Positions 23,480-35,178 are shown, counted from the first letter of the stretch. The stretch is 64,000 nucleotides of DNA from Warburgia ugandensis (GCA_035236585.1 CP141126.1:11545001-11609000), one strand, 5' to 3'. Made by a program: numbers and translations. The notes: generated by a model not told the origin, from the sequence alone.

Positions 23480-25500
23480 ATCTCAGGCGAAGTTAGAATA
23501 TCTCGTCCAAGCACCATTGACAACCTGTAACGTACAGATATTAAACGAGTCTCCGTCTATCACAATTGGGCAGTGTCCATTTCTTGCCCAAATCTTAATG
23601 CCTTGAAGAAATGTTTGAACTTGGGCCTGAGTTGGAGTCTTTAATTCCTGAAGGCCTCGAGAATGAGATATCTCCATTACTATCTTAGAAGGGTCCTCCC
23701 ACTCTTGCTAGCTCGGATTCCCTACTGACGAACCGTCCACTAGTTTGATTTTCCCACACAGAGGCTGCTTCCATTTATGAGAAATTTTCGGTTTGTGAGA
23801 CCTAATGTGCTTATACGTCCCCCAACTTCTTCGAATTTCCGTTGCAGTGACTCCTCTCAAGTCATCCGTGACCAAGATCTATAAACAAGGAGCAGAGAAA
23901 ATGGTCTCCAAAGTCTTTCTTTGGGTATTGTCTCTCCAGAAACGTTCTAGCCTTTCTTTGTTGCCAAATAATCGACAAGACTGCCGCGGCATGCCGAAGT
24001 TCCACATAATCTTTCTTTCCTTTAGCATTCATTTTTCTTATTTTCCATGCTTGGATGAAAGCTTGAAGTGTTTGTGGCATAACCCAATCAGCCTCAAACA
24101 GTTTCAAAGCCTGTGACATGGTTTCAAGATTCCTTCTTGCAGAACTCACATTGGCCGATCATGTTCCAGCCTTGTCTTTCCAGTTGATCATGCGTCAAGA
24201 TTCCGTTTCATGCCCCCTTCCATAAAAATGTCAGCACAGGGGGTTGACCCTTACCGGCTACACTTTTTTTTTTTTTAAATTTCTAAGTAGGAACCTTATA
24301 ACTAGAAATCTTGATGAATTACTTCTGAATAAATTAAGAAATCTTATGTAAGAACCATAGCATTTCGTGACTCATTGGTAAATCAACTTTGATTATCTAT
24401 CAACCAACAATGTGGGACCATTAAAATGGTTAAAGTTAAAACTGTTTGAAGTCCAAGCACAGCATGGTATTCTTTTACCACTATGTTAGTGCGGATATAG
24501 TTTAAAAATGAATAGTTGGCAATTTTTCCCATATAGAATACTCATATTTATAAAATGATATGAACTCCAAATAGGGACAAATAAAATGATTTGAACTCGA
24601 AAAAGTTTAACTCCTAAAGATGTACTACACGAAGCTTCTCGAAATTTGATTGATTAATTTATTTCTTTTGGGAGGAAGAGGACAATCAAAACAAGTTTAC
24701 TGTACTTTTTTTTGCTTTTGGTAAGTGTCCAAGTTCTTGTGTGATCAAATGGAATGAAAACCTGTTCCATCTGACTTCTTTGAAAGTAACATGAATTCAC
24801 AGAAAACTTGCCATCCGTGTTCCAAATCCAAGCTATCTTGTCTGGCTTATTATATTGAAAAGATTAACTGTCTAAAGGGACAACATAAATTGATTCCACG
24901 CCTGCTGCTCAAAGTCTTTCACCGGCCTTGTAGTTTGAATGTTCCAGCTAGTTCCTCCACCCACCAATCAAATCTGCAATGGTAGTCCCCCTGTTAGTTG
25001 AGATGCAATAGAACCTTCGAAACTGTTCCCCCTTCTAGCATGAAATCTAATGCCCTGCTGAAAAGGAGTTGATCTAAGCATGGACCCGCTTCCAAACATA
25101 CGAATCAGTATAACCTTTTGTATCAGTTATACTCCAATCTCCCCAAAAAAATGCCCATACTTTGAAGCAATAACTTGCTTCCGTGGATGATTTCTCTCAT
25201 TAGCTAACCTCCAATGCGATTTTGGTTAACAAAGCTTGATTAATAACAAAGAGGTCTTCAATCCCCATCCCACAGGACTTCTTTGGTTTACAAAAATTTC
25301 TCATTTCACCAATGGTATGGCTGGCTTCTCTTCTCAGCAGCTCGTTAAGTGTTGAAATAACAGATTTGGGATATTTTTTATTCATTAGCCTCTTACTATA
25401 AGCTGAGATGGCTATAGTTTTAAGTGGGACATATTTATGAAGACCCAAACCGTTCATAGGTTGCCCTTGACTTAGATGCACTATGCTCCACAATTTAGTA
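23480..25500 (-). mobile_element. L1-type LINE, 5'-truncated and decayed
   Basis: On the minus strand this reads as the C-terminal half of a plant L1 ORF2. The thumb region after reverse transcriptase is at about 25200-25493 (KSCGMGIEDLFVINQALLTK). A zinc-finger RVT region follows at about 23862-24220 (LTHDQLERQGW, QCEFC). RNase H remnants are at about 23483-23677 (DGDSF preceded by LQGIKIWARNG). Many stops and frameshifts are present. A stretch of about 540 bp at 24240-24780 shows no L1 similarity and starts with a poly(T) run, so it may be a later insertion. Confidence 0.75.
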
Positions 25501-28119
25501 GCGTGGAGAATCTATGTCAAGGACAATGCTGTGAACAATTCAGATCTTAAAAAAGCTAGGCTTTCCTGGAGTGATAGCCGTTCATAGCGTTAGTGAGGGA
25601 CTAATGAATCAAAGCTATTCATGGCATTAGAGATATGAGTAGACTCCATTCATCAGTCAATTATAAGATTAATGAGGTTAAGAAATTTAAATGATTGAAA
25701 GATAATAGTGGGGGCTTGGTTTTTCATTGATTATGAAGATTTTTTCTTGGAATGTGAGAGACTTGGGAGCCTGTGAAAAAAGAGTTTTGATAAAAGATTG
25801 CATTAGCCAGCATAATCCTTCTCTGTTCACCATTCAAGAAACTAAAGCGGATAGGAATTTCCGCGATGGAAGCTAAGAAGGAACAGTGTATCCTCAAAGT
25901 ATGCTTGGGACTCCAAGAAATCTTAGGGGGCCTCTGGTGGAATCCTGATTGCTTGGGACCGTTCGTTGTTGCTACTTTCTTTGGCAGTTTCTCTTTGACA
26001 ATCAGAATCAGAGACAAGCGTCCTAACACATCATGGAAACTCACTTCTGTCTATGGGCCAACAGAGGAACAGATATGGATGGCTTTTGGGAGGAGCTTAA
26101 TGCTATTGTGATGAAGTGGGACATCACTCGGTGCTGTTGTGGTGATTTTTGATAGATCATTAGAGACAAGATTATTTCCAGGTAAGGAAAAATTCTCAAT
26201 TTTCATTGAGTCTAGTGAATTGATTGTTCTCCCATGTCAGGGGGAAGATTTGCATGGACTAATCACCAAACCGAGCCTAATATGACGAGACTTGACCTCT
26301 CTCTAGCGTGTAACAGATGAATGGCTGTCTACCCTCAAGCTTTTCAAGTTAATCTCTTCAAAGCAACATCTGATCATTGGCCAATAGCTATGGTTAATGA
26401 AGAATCTAGATGGGGACCAGATCCATTTTGCTTTGAAAAATGCTGGCTCTCTGCCCCTGATTTCTATGATTTGATTGTTAAATGGTGGAAGGAGGGAGAC
26501 CAAGTTGTCCCTTCTAGTTGGGTATTATGCCAGAAACTTAATATTGTCAAGGCCCGCCTAGAAGAATGGAGCAGAGAAGAAAGTCAGAGATGCTAATCAA
26601 ATTTAATTGGCTCTGATCTCAAATTGCTGCATTTGATGATAAGGAGAAATTAGTCCAATTATCCGGAGAAGAGAGTTGTAGAAGACAAGAGGCCATAGAA
26701 AAGCTTAAGTCACTGCTCTATCAAGAGGAGGTGGCTTGGCATCAAAGATAGAGTTGTAGATGGTTACTTGAAGGGCACTCTAACACAAGTTTATTCCATG
26801 CTTGTGCCAGCCACAGAAACAATTCCAACACTATTTAGGGACTGAAGATTAGAGGTGAATGGGTTACGAATAGAGAAACTATAAAAGATTGTGTTTTAAA
26901 CTGTTATCAGATAAGGTCTGTAGATCTACATTATTTTTGGTGCTTATCAATATGTCACTTCTATATAAGCATATTTGTTATCGGTTAAGATCTCTTTGGT
27001 GCTTATCAATACGTCACTTCTACATAAGCATATTTGTATTACTCCTTGAAATCAATCAATGTCACTTCTATATAAGCATATCTGTTATCAGATAAGATCT
27101 TATCAGATAACATAAACCACTTCCAAAGCTGTACAGAGCACAAGATAGGTTCTTTCCATTGCCTAGTGGTATGATTTTCAAGTCTCTCCAGGTAGAGTTC
27201 AACACCAAGCCATTTGATGAGAAAGAGGTTGAAGAAACCCTTAAAGGGATGAGATCCGAATGTGCTTCTGGTCCGGAAGGGTTCACCGTTGAATTTTTCC
27301 AAGTGTATTGGTCTATTGTCAAGAAAGAAGTTATCAAATTATTCAGCAATATTTATGAAGGAAAGCAATTGGTGAAAGGGGTGACAGCCACTTTTTATTG
27401 TGCCAGGACCAAAAATAGAAGAAACTGAAATGGTTGATGAATACCGCCCCATTAGTCTCACAACTAGCATATACAGATGATTTCCCAGGTACTAGCTTCA
27501 AGGTTAAGGAAACCACTTTCTACGATCATCTCGAAACAATAATTTGCTTTCTAAGAAGATAGGCAGATTCTGGAAATCCACTGGTTGCGATGAGATGAAC
27601 GACATCATGCTTGCTTTTGGTAATCCAGAAAAACAAATCTTGATCGAACCCATATTTGCCCAATGGATACAATCCGCTCATGGTAAGACTTCATATGGCT
27701 TTGATGTACTCTTATCTTCAACGAATGGCCCAGCATTCAATGCTGGTCGAAGCATATGGTTACCTGTCTGGTTAAATGCCGTTAATGAGAATAGTAATTC
27801 ACTATTCTTAACAATTTTATGCAACTTGACAAAGCCTTTGATCCAGTTGAATGGGCATTGTTTTATGCAATTCAAAGGTGTAACCTGTTGGGATGGTCCA
27901 TTCACAATCTTGACATCCAACTCATCCATTTACAGTATGCTAACTGCTTGTTTTTTCTGGAGCTGATCAAGCACATGCTTCATTGTGGAAAAATGTCATA
28001 CGTTGTTTTGAAGCTCTAATAGGTCAGAAAATCAGTTTAAGGAAATTATCTGTCTATAGCATTAATAATAATAACTCCGCCAATGCCAGTCCCAAGCTCG
28101 GATAAAAAAGGAGGAGGGT

Positions 28120-28480
28120 CTTGCGTCAGGTGCCAGCCGGCAAGGGAGAAGTTGAAGATGATTCTATTATTTCTTTCTTACAAATGAATATGCATTTGTA
28201 TATTAGTTTGTGAGGAAGAAATGAGAATCATCTCCAGCTTCTTAAAAGATGGCAACCCTTGTATCAGGTAGCCAGCCGACAAGGGGGAAGTTGAAGATGA
28301 TTTTATTATTTCTTTCTTACAAATAAATATGCATTTGTATATTAGTTTGTGAGGGAGAAATGAAAATCATCTTCAGCTTCTTAAAATATGGCCACCCTTG
28401 CGTCAGGTAGCCAGCCGGCAAGGGTGAAGTAGAACATGATTTTAATGAAAATCATCTTCAGCTTTTAAAACTATGGCAAC
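28120..28480 (+). repeat. Hairpin-forming tandem repeats in the RTE leader
   Basis: Units start at 28120, 28258 and 28397 (periods 138 and 139 bp), each with CTTGYRTCAGGTAGCCAGCC and then an inverted pair GAAGTTGAAGATGATT...AATCATCTTCAGCTTC. In units 1 and 2 the pair encloses about 60 bp that is itself partly palindromic (ATATGCATTTGTATATT). In unit 3 (84 bp) this core is missing and the arms are nearly adjacent. Such repeats in LINE leaders can serve as promoter units, but that role is inferred. Confidence 0.8.
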
Positions 28481-28522
28481 CCCAACATGACATGAATCGA
28501 AATTTGAAATTCGCTCAAGCTA

Positions 28523-28720
28523 GGGCGTTCCCCATAAGCGACGCACTACATCGGATCCCGGATGCGGTGAAAAATAGGCAAGGGTTGCTAGGGCGTTCTC
28601 CCAAAAGCGACGCGCTACATCGGATCCCGGGTGTAGTGAAAAATGGGCAAGGGCTGCTAGAGCGTCCCCTCGGAAGCGACGCGCTGCATCGAACCAGTGT
28701 GCGGTGAAAAGTGGACATGG
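28523..28720 (+). repeat. 68-69-bp GC-rich tandem repeats in the RTE leader
   Basis: Three units start at 28523, 28591 and about 28660. Each holds GGGCGTTC, AAGCGACGCRCTRCATCGG, then GTGAAAAATGGGCAAGGG. They lie directly before the endonuclease coding region and are rich in CpG, unlike the AT-rich surroundings. Confidence 0.85.
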
Positions 28721-29660
28721 GTTCATACCATGGAGGTCGAGAAAGGCGATAGTAAATAGGGAATCTCCAAATCATAAGATTCGCATCGCTACATGGAATA
28801 TAGGGACATTGACAGGTAAGAGTTTGGAGTTAGTAGACACGATAAAACGTAGGAGAGTCAACATCGCGTGTATCCAAGAAACCAAGTGGAAAGGGCGTAA
28901 AGCTAGAGAAATAGATGGGTATAAATTATGGTACGTAGGAAAGGAAAATAATAGAAATGACGTAGGAATAATAGTGGATAAGGAATTAAAGGATAAAGTT
29001 GTGGACATTAAAAGAATCAGTGATAGAATTATAATAATAAAAATGATTCTAGGAGAGCAGATTATAAATATTATAAGTGCATATGCACCACAAGTAGGGC
29101 TACAAGATATAATTAAGAGACAGTTTTGGGAAGATATGGAGGGAGTCATACAAGAAATTCCCAATACTGAGGGAATATTTATAGGAGCAGACTTAAATGG
29201 CCATGTAGGAAAAGATAAGGAAGGATATGATAGAATACACGGAGGGTATGGTATAGGTGAACGAAACGAGATGGGGGAGAATATCCTCGATTTTGCTTTG
29301 TCATATAACCTATCCATTGCAAATACACTCTTTACGAAGAGGGATGAACACTTAATAACCTTTAAAAGTGGACTTCATAAAAGCCAAATAGACTTTTTTC
29401 TACTTAGGAATAATGAACGATCTATATGTAAGGATTGTAAGGTGATACCCGGTGAGAGTTTAACCTCACAACATAGGTTAATGGTTATGGATATTCATAT
29501 CAAAAGATGGAGTAAAAGAACTGAACTTAATACACATCCAAAAACTAAGTGGTGGAACTTAAAAGGAGAGAAAATAACCTCATTCAAAAATAAGTTGATG
29601 GTAGAAGGAAATTGGAATTATAAAACAGAAGTAAATACCATGTGGAATAATATGGCTTAG
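28704..29660 (+). pseudogene. RTE endonuclease (EEP) domain, ORF broken at its end
   Basis: This is the apurinic-type endonuclease domain of the RTE protein, which nicks target DNA for reverse transcription. Visible motifs: RIATWNIGTLTG near the start, CIQETKWKG (catalytic Glu), SAYAPQVG, FIGADLNGHVG and IDFFLLRN, then SLTSQHRLMVMDI. In the last of these, the SDH signature common in the family reads SQH, a lost Asp. The frame closes with a stop at 29658-29660, before the linker to the reverse transcriptase. No ATG opens the frame in context; translation probably began near 28700-28790 in the intact element. Confidence 0.85.
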
Positions 29661-29929
29661 TCCATTAAGAAAGTGGCAAAGATGTCTTAGGAGTATCTAA
29701 AGGTAAAAGGCTATTAGCAAAGGAAACATGGTGGTGGAATGAAACAGTGCAAAAAGCTATTAAAGAAAAACGAATGCATTTTAAAGCATGACAGAAGATT
29801 AGAAATAATGAAAACTATGAACAATATAAGAATGCTAAAAACGTTGTTAAGAGAATAGTAAGTGAGGCTAAACTTAAAACATATGATGAGCTCTATAATA
29901 GACTAGGAACAAGAGAAGGTGAGAAAGAT

Positions 29930-31618
29930 GTGTTTAAACTTGCAAAGGTAAGAGAACAGAAGAGTAAGGACTTAGAGCATGTTAGATGCATTAGAAGCGA
30001 TGATCAAAGGGTATTAGTCAAAGACGTTGAGATCAAACAAAGGTGGGAAATATACTTCCAAAAATTGTTAAATGACAATGGCCCTGAGAATATAGGGATT
30101 GAAAATACTATAAATCTAAATAACACTGGATATTATAGATATGAACGTATGATTAGAATGCTTGAAGTAAAAGAGGCCTTGAGAAAGATGAAATCAGGAA
30201 AGGCCATGGGGCCTGATGGTATACCAATAGAGGTTTGGAAGCATATGGGAGATATTGGGGTAGTTTGGTTGACCAAGTTGTTTAACAAGATTATAAAATC
30301 AAAGAAAATGCCTGATGAGTGGAGGAAAAGCTCTATTGTACCAATCTATAAGAATAAAGGAGACATTTAGAGTTGCACTAATTATCGAGGGATCAAACTT
30401 ATGAGCTACAACATGAAACTTTTTGAAAGAGTGATTGAGAAGAGGCTACGACATGAAACAAGTGTATCGGAGAATCAGTTTGGTTTCATGCCTGGGAGGT
30501 CTACCATGGAAGCTATTTTCTTACTAAGACAATTAGTAGAGAAATATAGGGAGAGGAGAAAAGACCTACACGTGGTCTTTATTGACTTAGAGAAGGCTTA
30601 TGATAGAGTCCCTAAAGAGTTAATATGGAGGGTGTTAGGTGTTAAAGGGGTTTCTCAGGGGTATATAGACATAATTAAAGATATGTATGAGGGAGCAGTA
30701 ACAAATGTTAAGACCACTAGTGGCGTGACTAGTGATTTTCCTGTCACTGTCGGATTGCACCAAGGATCGGCATTGAGTCCATACCTTTTCACATTAGTTA
30801 TGGATGAGTTAACAAAACATCTGCATGAGAAGATTCCCTGGTGCATGCTATTTGCAGACGATATAGTCCTACTTGATGAGACAAGGGAGGGTGTCAACAT
30901 AAAGCTAGAGCTATGGAGAGAAGCATTAGAATCGAAATGATTTAAAATTAGCCGAATTAAGACAGAATATATGGAATGTAATTTTAGCAAGGAGAGTAGG
31001 AGTGGAGCACCAGTCAAGATTGATAACCAAGAGGTCCCCATGAAAGACCACTTCCGATACTTAGGATCATTGATCCATGAGAGTGGAGAGATTGATAGGG
31101 AGGTTACCTAAAGAATCCAAGCGGGTTAGAACAAATGGAGATGTGCATCGGGGGTTTTATGTGATTGGCGGGTGCCACTCAAACTAAAGGGAAAATTCTA
31201 TAGGATGGCTATAAGGCTGGCCATGCTCTATGGATCAGAGTGTTAGGCAGTTAAGGAACATTATACTTATAGGCTGAGTGTTGCAAAAATGAGGATGTTG
31301 AGATGGATGAGTGGTAAGACAAGAAAGGATAGAATTAGAAATGAAAATATTAGAAGAAATTTAGGGATAGCACCAATAGGTAACAAGATGAGGGAGATTA
31401 GACTTAGATGGTTTGGACATGTTCAAAGGAGGCCAACAACGGCACTAGTTAGAAGGAGTGAGGCAATACAAGTTGAAGGTTCTAAAAGGGCAAGGGGAAG
31501 GCCCAAAAGAACGTGGATAGAAGTGGTGAGGAAAGATTTAAAAACTTTGGGACTAAATGAAGCCATGATATTTAATAGAGTGGAATGGAGGAATAAGATT
31601 CATGTGGCCGACCCCTAA
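29930..31618 (+). pseudogene. RTE reverse transcriptase and C-terminal region, broken
   Basis: Reverse transcriptase motifs in order: GKAMGPDGIPIEVWK (30199-30243), [30 protein letters not shown] (30470-30515), [13 protein letters not shown] (motif A), [12 protein letters not shown] and [10 protein letters not shown] (motif C, catalytic Asp pair kept). The C-terminal part holds RLRWFGHVQRRP and RGRPKRTWIEVVRKDL (31405-31545), typical of plant RTE. At least six in-frame stops separate the pieces. Several look like C-to-T or G-to-A changes when set against the copy at 51881-52552. Confidence 0.88.
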
Positions 31619-33440
31619 TTGGGATAAGGACTTGATGATGATGATGATGATAGCATTAATAATAATCAAGATGAAGCTAACACGTTTACGGAAGCTCTCA
31701 ACTGCAGATTCGGGATACTAACAGCGAAGTACTTGAAGCTGCCTGTTTGCATTGGAAAGCCTCCATTGGCTGTGTGGGACTCAGTGATTGAAAGTATGGA
31801 GAGAAGGTTGTTGAATTCGTAAGCTAAACTCCTCTCTCTTGGGGGTCGCTTCACACTCATTCAAGTGACTCTTGCAAGTATGCCTCTTTATTTCCTCTCT
31901 CTTTTCCAGTGCCCTACAAAGATGACATACAACATCGAATCACTACAAAAGAGTTTCCTTTGGAATGACTGGCCGGATCAAAGGAAAGCTCGACTTGTTA
32001 GCTGGAAGCATTTATTCAGGCTGAAGAATAAAGGCGGACTGGGCTTAAAAAGATTGAAGGCTGTGAATGATGCTTTAAGAGCCAAGTGGTATGGAGGTAT
32101 CAGGCTGAATTTAGTGCTCTGGAAGAAGATTGTTGAGGCTAGCCCTGGACATCTTCGGATGGTTGGAAGCCCAATGTGCTAGCTAGAAGGCACCCAATTT
32201 TGATATGGAATGAAATTCATAAACTTGAAGATGACTTTAGTCCGGGAATATGATTTGTTCACAGAAATGGGAGATAATACAATTCTAGAAGCAATTATAA
32301 CATAAGGATGACACGTTTAAGCAAAGACTTAACCGTCTATATTATATTTCTCTCAGAAGGAAGCCATGATTACTGGCATTGCTCCCCTTTATGGAGAACT
32401 TAGAATGTACATTACAACAGTCAATTTAGATATGCTAGAGTGCTTAAGAATCACAACCAGCTAATGGTTATTCTAAGCCCAATCTTTATAGGATTGGACA
32501 TAGAGCATTTGGTGGTTTGGATATGGGAGACCAAGGGTTCTTGCACGATTAAGTCGCACTATAACCGGCTGATAGAGATAAACAATTTGCCTAACTTTCT
32601 GGACAAGATTTGAGACAGTGTAGCTCCTTTGAAAGTGAAAGCTTTCTGCTGGTTGGCAGCCCATGATAGACTACTTACTCAAGATCGGTGAGACAAGGGA
32701 CTGGATCATTCCTAACTGTTGCGTTCTCTGCTATCAAGCTAATGAACAACATCGCATATTCTCATCCAGTGTAGCTATGCTTACCTGGCATGGACAAACA
32801 TCTCTAATATTTTCTCTATTAAATGGGTGCAGCCAGTAGATATAAAAAGCTTGTTGGACTAATGGACACTTATCTAGGTCTAAGAAAGGCAAAGTGAGGT
32901 GAAAAACATTCGTTCATGCTGTTTTTTGCTGACTGGGATGGAACATTACTCTCGTATGTTCAAAGATCAAGATCCCACTCATAATGCTCAAAGATTATAT
33001 GGACTATAGCAGCATTGTGGCCAAGAAAAACGCTTCAAAGTGGACATGCCCGCAACACGGACTGATAAAGTGAACTTTGACAGGGCAAGTCTAAGCCTGA
33101 ATGGCCCATTTGACATTGGAGGTGCTTCTATAGACGAGAAAGGCAGAAATCTGATGGAGTTTGCAGGTCCAGCAGGGAATGTCCACTAATATATACTAAA
33201 AGAAGGTTCAAATTGGTGGACAGATTTCCTGATTCTCTTTAAAGGAGACTCCGTTGGGGTATAAGACGGGTCAGCAATCCAAACAGGGTCCTTGTTACCG
33301 AAAGCAATTGATGAGATCATTTTTATCAATCAGCTAGGGATGTTGCCGACAAATTATCCAAAGGAGGGATCCAAAGAGACTCATTGAGGACTGAAAGTTT
33401 TAACACAACAGATTGGGGTAGCTTTTCTGTTGTATTGGGG

Positions 33441-34257
33441 TGATATGCTTCTCCTCTCTGTAGTTGAGTTTTTCTGCTATTGTATTGGGTTGATGCGCTT
33501 CTCCCCTTTTTGGAGTATGAGTTTCTCTGTTATCGTCTTGAGGTGATGTGCTTCTCCTCCTGTTGTAGTTTCCTTGGTGCATCTGCAAACTAACTCAGTT
33601 CCTCCCTTACTCCACTGGGCTCTGTCTGTCGACATCTGTCTGTTGAGAACTAAGCTCAGAGGTATTTCCCTTTCATGTTGTTGATTGTACCATGGATGCT
33701 GGCCTTTAGTTTTGGGTCTCATGTTTGAGCCTACGTATTGTCCTCTATATGAGTACAAGTCATAGAAGGAACAGGAATAAATTGACCCAGTTGTGAGAAG
33801 AAAAAGCTTTTCAAATGGAAACCATGGCGTATAGGTTTTCAATCATACAACATCAGAAGCCCACTCCATCGGTCCTCCCATGAATTCACCAATGGGAGAG
33901 GGGAAGACTTGGAAGTCTCAACCGAGTGTATTCGAATCAATGGCACTCTCTCACCCTCTCGAAATGAATTGGGAGCCAATAAATTGGCAAGGAGGATATT
34001 TGTTGAAAGGAAAAGATCAGTACTACTTGCAGACCTCGTTGCCACTGATGGACTTTACAAATCAAAATGGAACTGTCAATTAGTAGTGGATCTTGAATCC
34101 GTAGGAAATTCTGTAAGCTGCTCTATTACCTACTATTGAACAGTACAAGAACTACAACATTGAGACATTTAGTCGAGCACAAACTGATACATTAAACAGT
34201 CTTACATTCGAGCAACAGGAAAATCACAAGAAAAAGGAGCAAATGGCCAGCAGCTAT
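33441..34257. other. L1 3' flank and region before MGST3 copy B
   Basis: 33420-33560 contains three degenerate copies of a GTTGTATTGGGGTGATATGCTTCTCC unit, probably the L1 3' UTR. From 33840 to 34140 a plus-strand frame of 76 codons (33909-34139) exists but resembles no family I know. The last part before 34258 is the 3' flank of the minus-strand MGST3 gene. Confidence 0.4.
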
Positions 34258-34992
34258 TCAAAGGAGAAGATGGATCGCGAAAGACACCGTGCAGCCCATA
34301 TGCCCCAACAGCGCCAGAGAACTAAATTTCCTGAACAACACAAACAGACAAATTGGGCATCATAAAGTCTAACCCGGATCAAAGATAGAGAAAGCGGATG
34401 AACAAGATAGCTAGGGATGGAAGTTACCCGATCTTCAACCTATTTTCCGGAACTCCGGTTGCGTATCCGGTGAAATAGAAATAACGGGACACCAGGTAAA
34501 CGAGTCCAAATCCAGTTGAAATCAGAGGATGTCGAATTCCCCCAAGTAGCAGCACCCCAAAGAAAAACGGCGCCATCTCCAGCGAGTTCTGGTGCCCTCT
34601 CTGCACAAAAACCCAAAATTCTAATCAGATTATCGAATCGAAAAAAGAGGCGAAAGATGCTGTTTTCTACTGATTGAGTCTATCAACAACGCACCTGTAC
34701 GCAGTTGAAAAGCTTGGCATCCTTGTTTTCCGATTCTAAGGCGTAGAGGGTTGGGTAGGAGACCTTATACCTGCAATTCAGTCCAATTCAATTCCGCAAA
34801 GTAAACGAAGACGTTGGATTTGCTTTTCACTGAAAGAAACGAAAGGGATGAACAATGATCGAAGCAGCAAAGAAATTCTCACTTCTTCCTGGCCTTTCCG
34901 ACTGTAATGGCCATCCAAATGTTGAGGAACCCATACATGATGAACACCAATACGACATACCCATACTCCTTCGGTAATTCCACGCTAACCAT
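34258..34992 (-). CDS. MGST3: Microsomal glutathione S-transferase 3-like (MAPEG), copy B
   Basis: Four exons on the minus strand: 34883-34992, 34695-34770, 34428-34600 and 34258-34330. Lengths are 110, 76, 173 and 73 nt, identical to copy A, giving 143 aa. The start is MVSVELPKEYGYVV, close to typical plant MGST3. The MAPEG signature FNCVQRGHQNSLE is at residues 58-70, followed by a YATGVPENRLKIG loop and a short C-terminus ending in a hydrophobic segment. Function is as for copy A: glutathione-dependent transferase or peroxidase in the ER membrane. This copy matches the family pattern better than A, so it is likely the ancestral type. All GT-AG borders are intact. A GCATC repeat lies in the leader just upstream of the ATG. 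Confidence 0.93.
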
Positions 34993-35010
34993 TTTCCCCA
35001 CTTTGGCAGC

Positions 35011-35035
35011 GATGCGATGCGATGCGATGCGATGC
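35011..35035 (-). repeat. Pentanucleotide repeat in the MGST3-B leader
   Basis: Five GATGC units on the plus strand (GCATC in the gene's sense) end 18 bases upstream of the ATG at 34992. The position is probably in the 5' UTR. Confidence 0.85.
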
Positions 35036-35178
35036 GAGTTTCTCACCCGTAGACTGCTCTCACTTGCAGGGAGGAGAATCTGACATCTCTTCCGCGTACG
35101 TGCGTGTTTATAACGTGGCCGACCGGCATTGATGGTTCTGGATTCTTCTTGGGCTAGACAAAATGGGATTTGTCTTGG

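Larger units (their letters stand above)
28073..31649 (+). mobile_element. Full-length RTE-type LINE (3577 bp)
   Basis: Inserted in the L1 with a 17-bp target duplication ATAGCATTAATAATAAT (28056-28072 and 31650-31666). It starts AACTCCGCCAATGCC, has a repeat-rich leader (28120-28720), one long coding region and a GATGATGATG tail instead of poly(A). This matches RTE elements known in plants. The coding part is in pieces: endonuclease 28704-29660, reverse transcriptase 29840-30940, and a C-terminal part 30941-31618. In-frame stops lie at 29658, 30368 and 30938 with several more around 31110-31250, so this copy cannot make a full protein. Confidence 0.93.
25728..33440 (+). mobile_element. L1-type LINE ORF2 remnant, interrupted by an RTE LINE
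   Basis: The frame opens at 25731 with MKIFSWNVRDLG and TIQETKAD, the endonuclease start of plant L1 ORF2. Reverse transcriptase pieces follow: FDEKEVEETLKGM and SGPEGFTVEFFQ near 27200-27300, and a HLQYA remnant of the catalytic motif (DD lost) near 27930. The thread breaks at 28072 and resumes at 31650, where GGRFTLIQVTLASMPLYF (31840-31895) is in place. RNase H is at 33068-33180, and its last part (ARDVADKLSKGGIQ) is near 33338-33375. Stops and frameshifts occur throughout, so it is dead. ORF1 is not seen upstream; a minus-strand L1 fragment lies there instead. Confidence 0.85.

Noticed and set aside
23480-28072. 5' inversion (twin priming) of a single L1
   Set aside because: Both copies contain the reverse transcriptase thumb and RNase H parts, so they overlap in content. 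One twin-primed copy would not.
28120-28720. CRISPR-like array
   Set aside because: The repeats are directly adjacent long units in a LINE leader of a plant genome; there are no short repeats with unique spacers.
28772-29317. 181-codon minus-strand frame
   Set aside because: It is a shadow of the RTE endonuclease coding region on the plus strand.
33909-34139. 76-codon plus-strand frame as a host gene
   Set aside because: No family resemblance, no splice partners seen, and it lies between an L1 tail and the MGST3-B 3' flank. Left unnamed.
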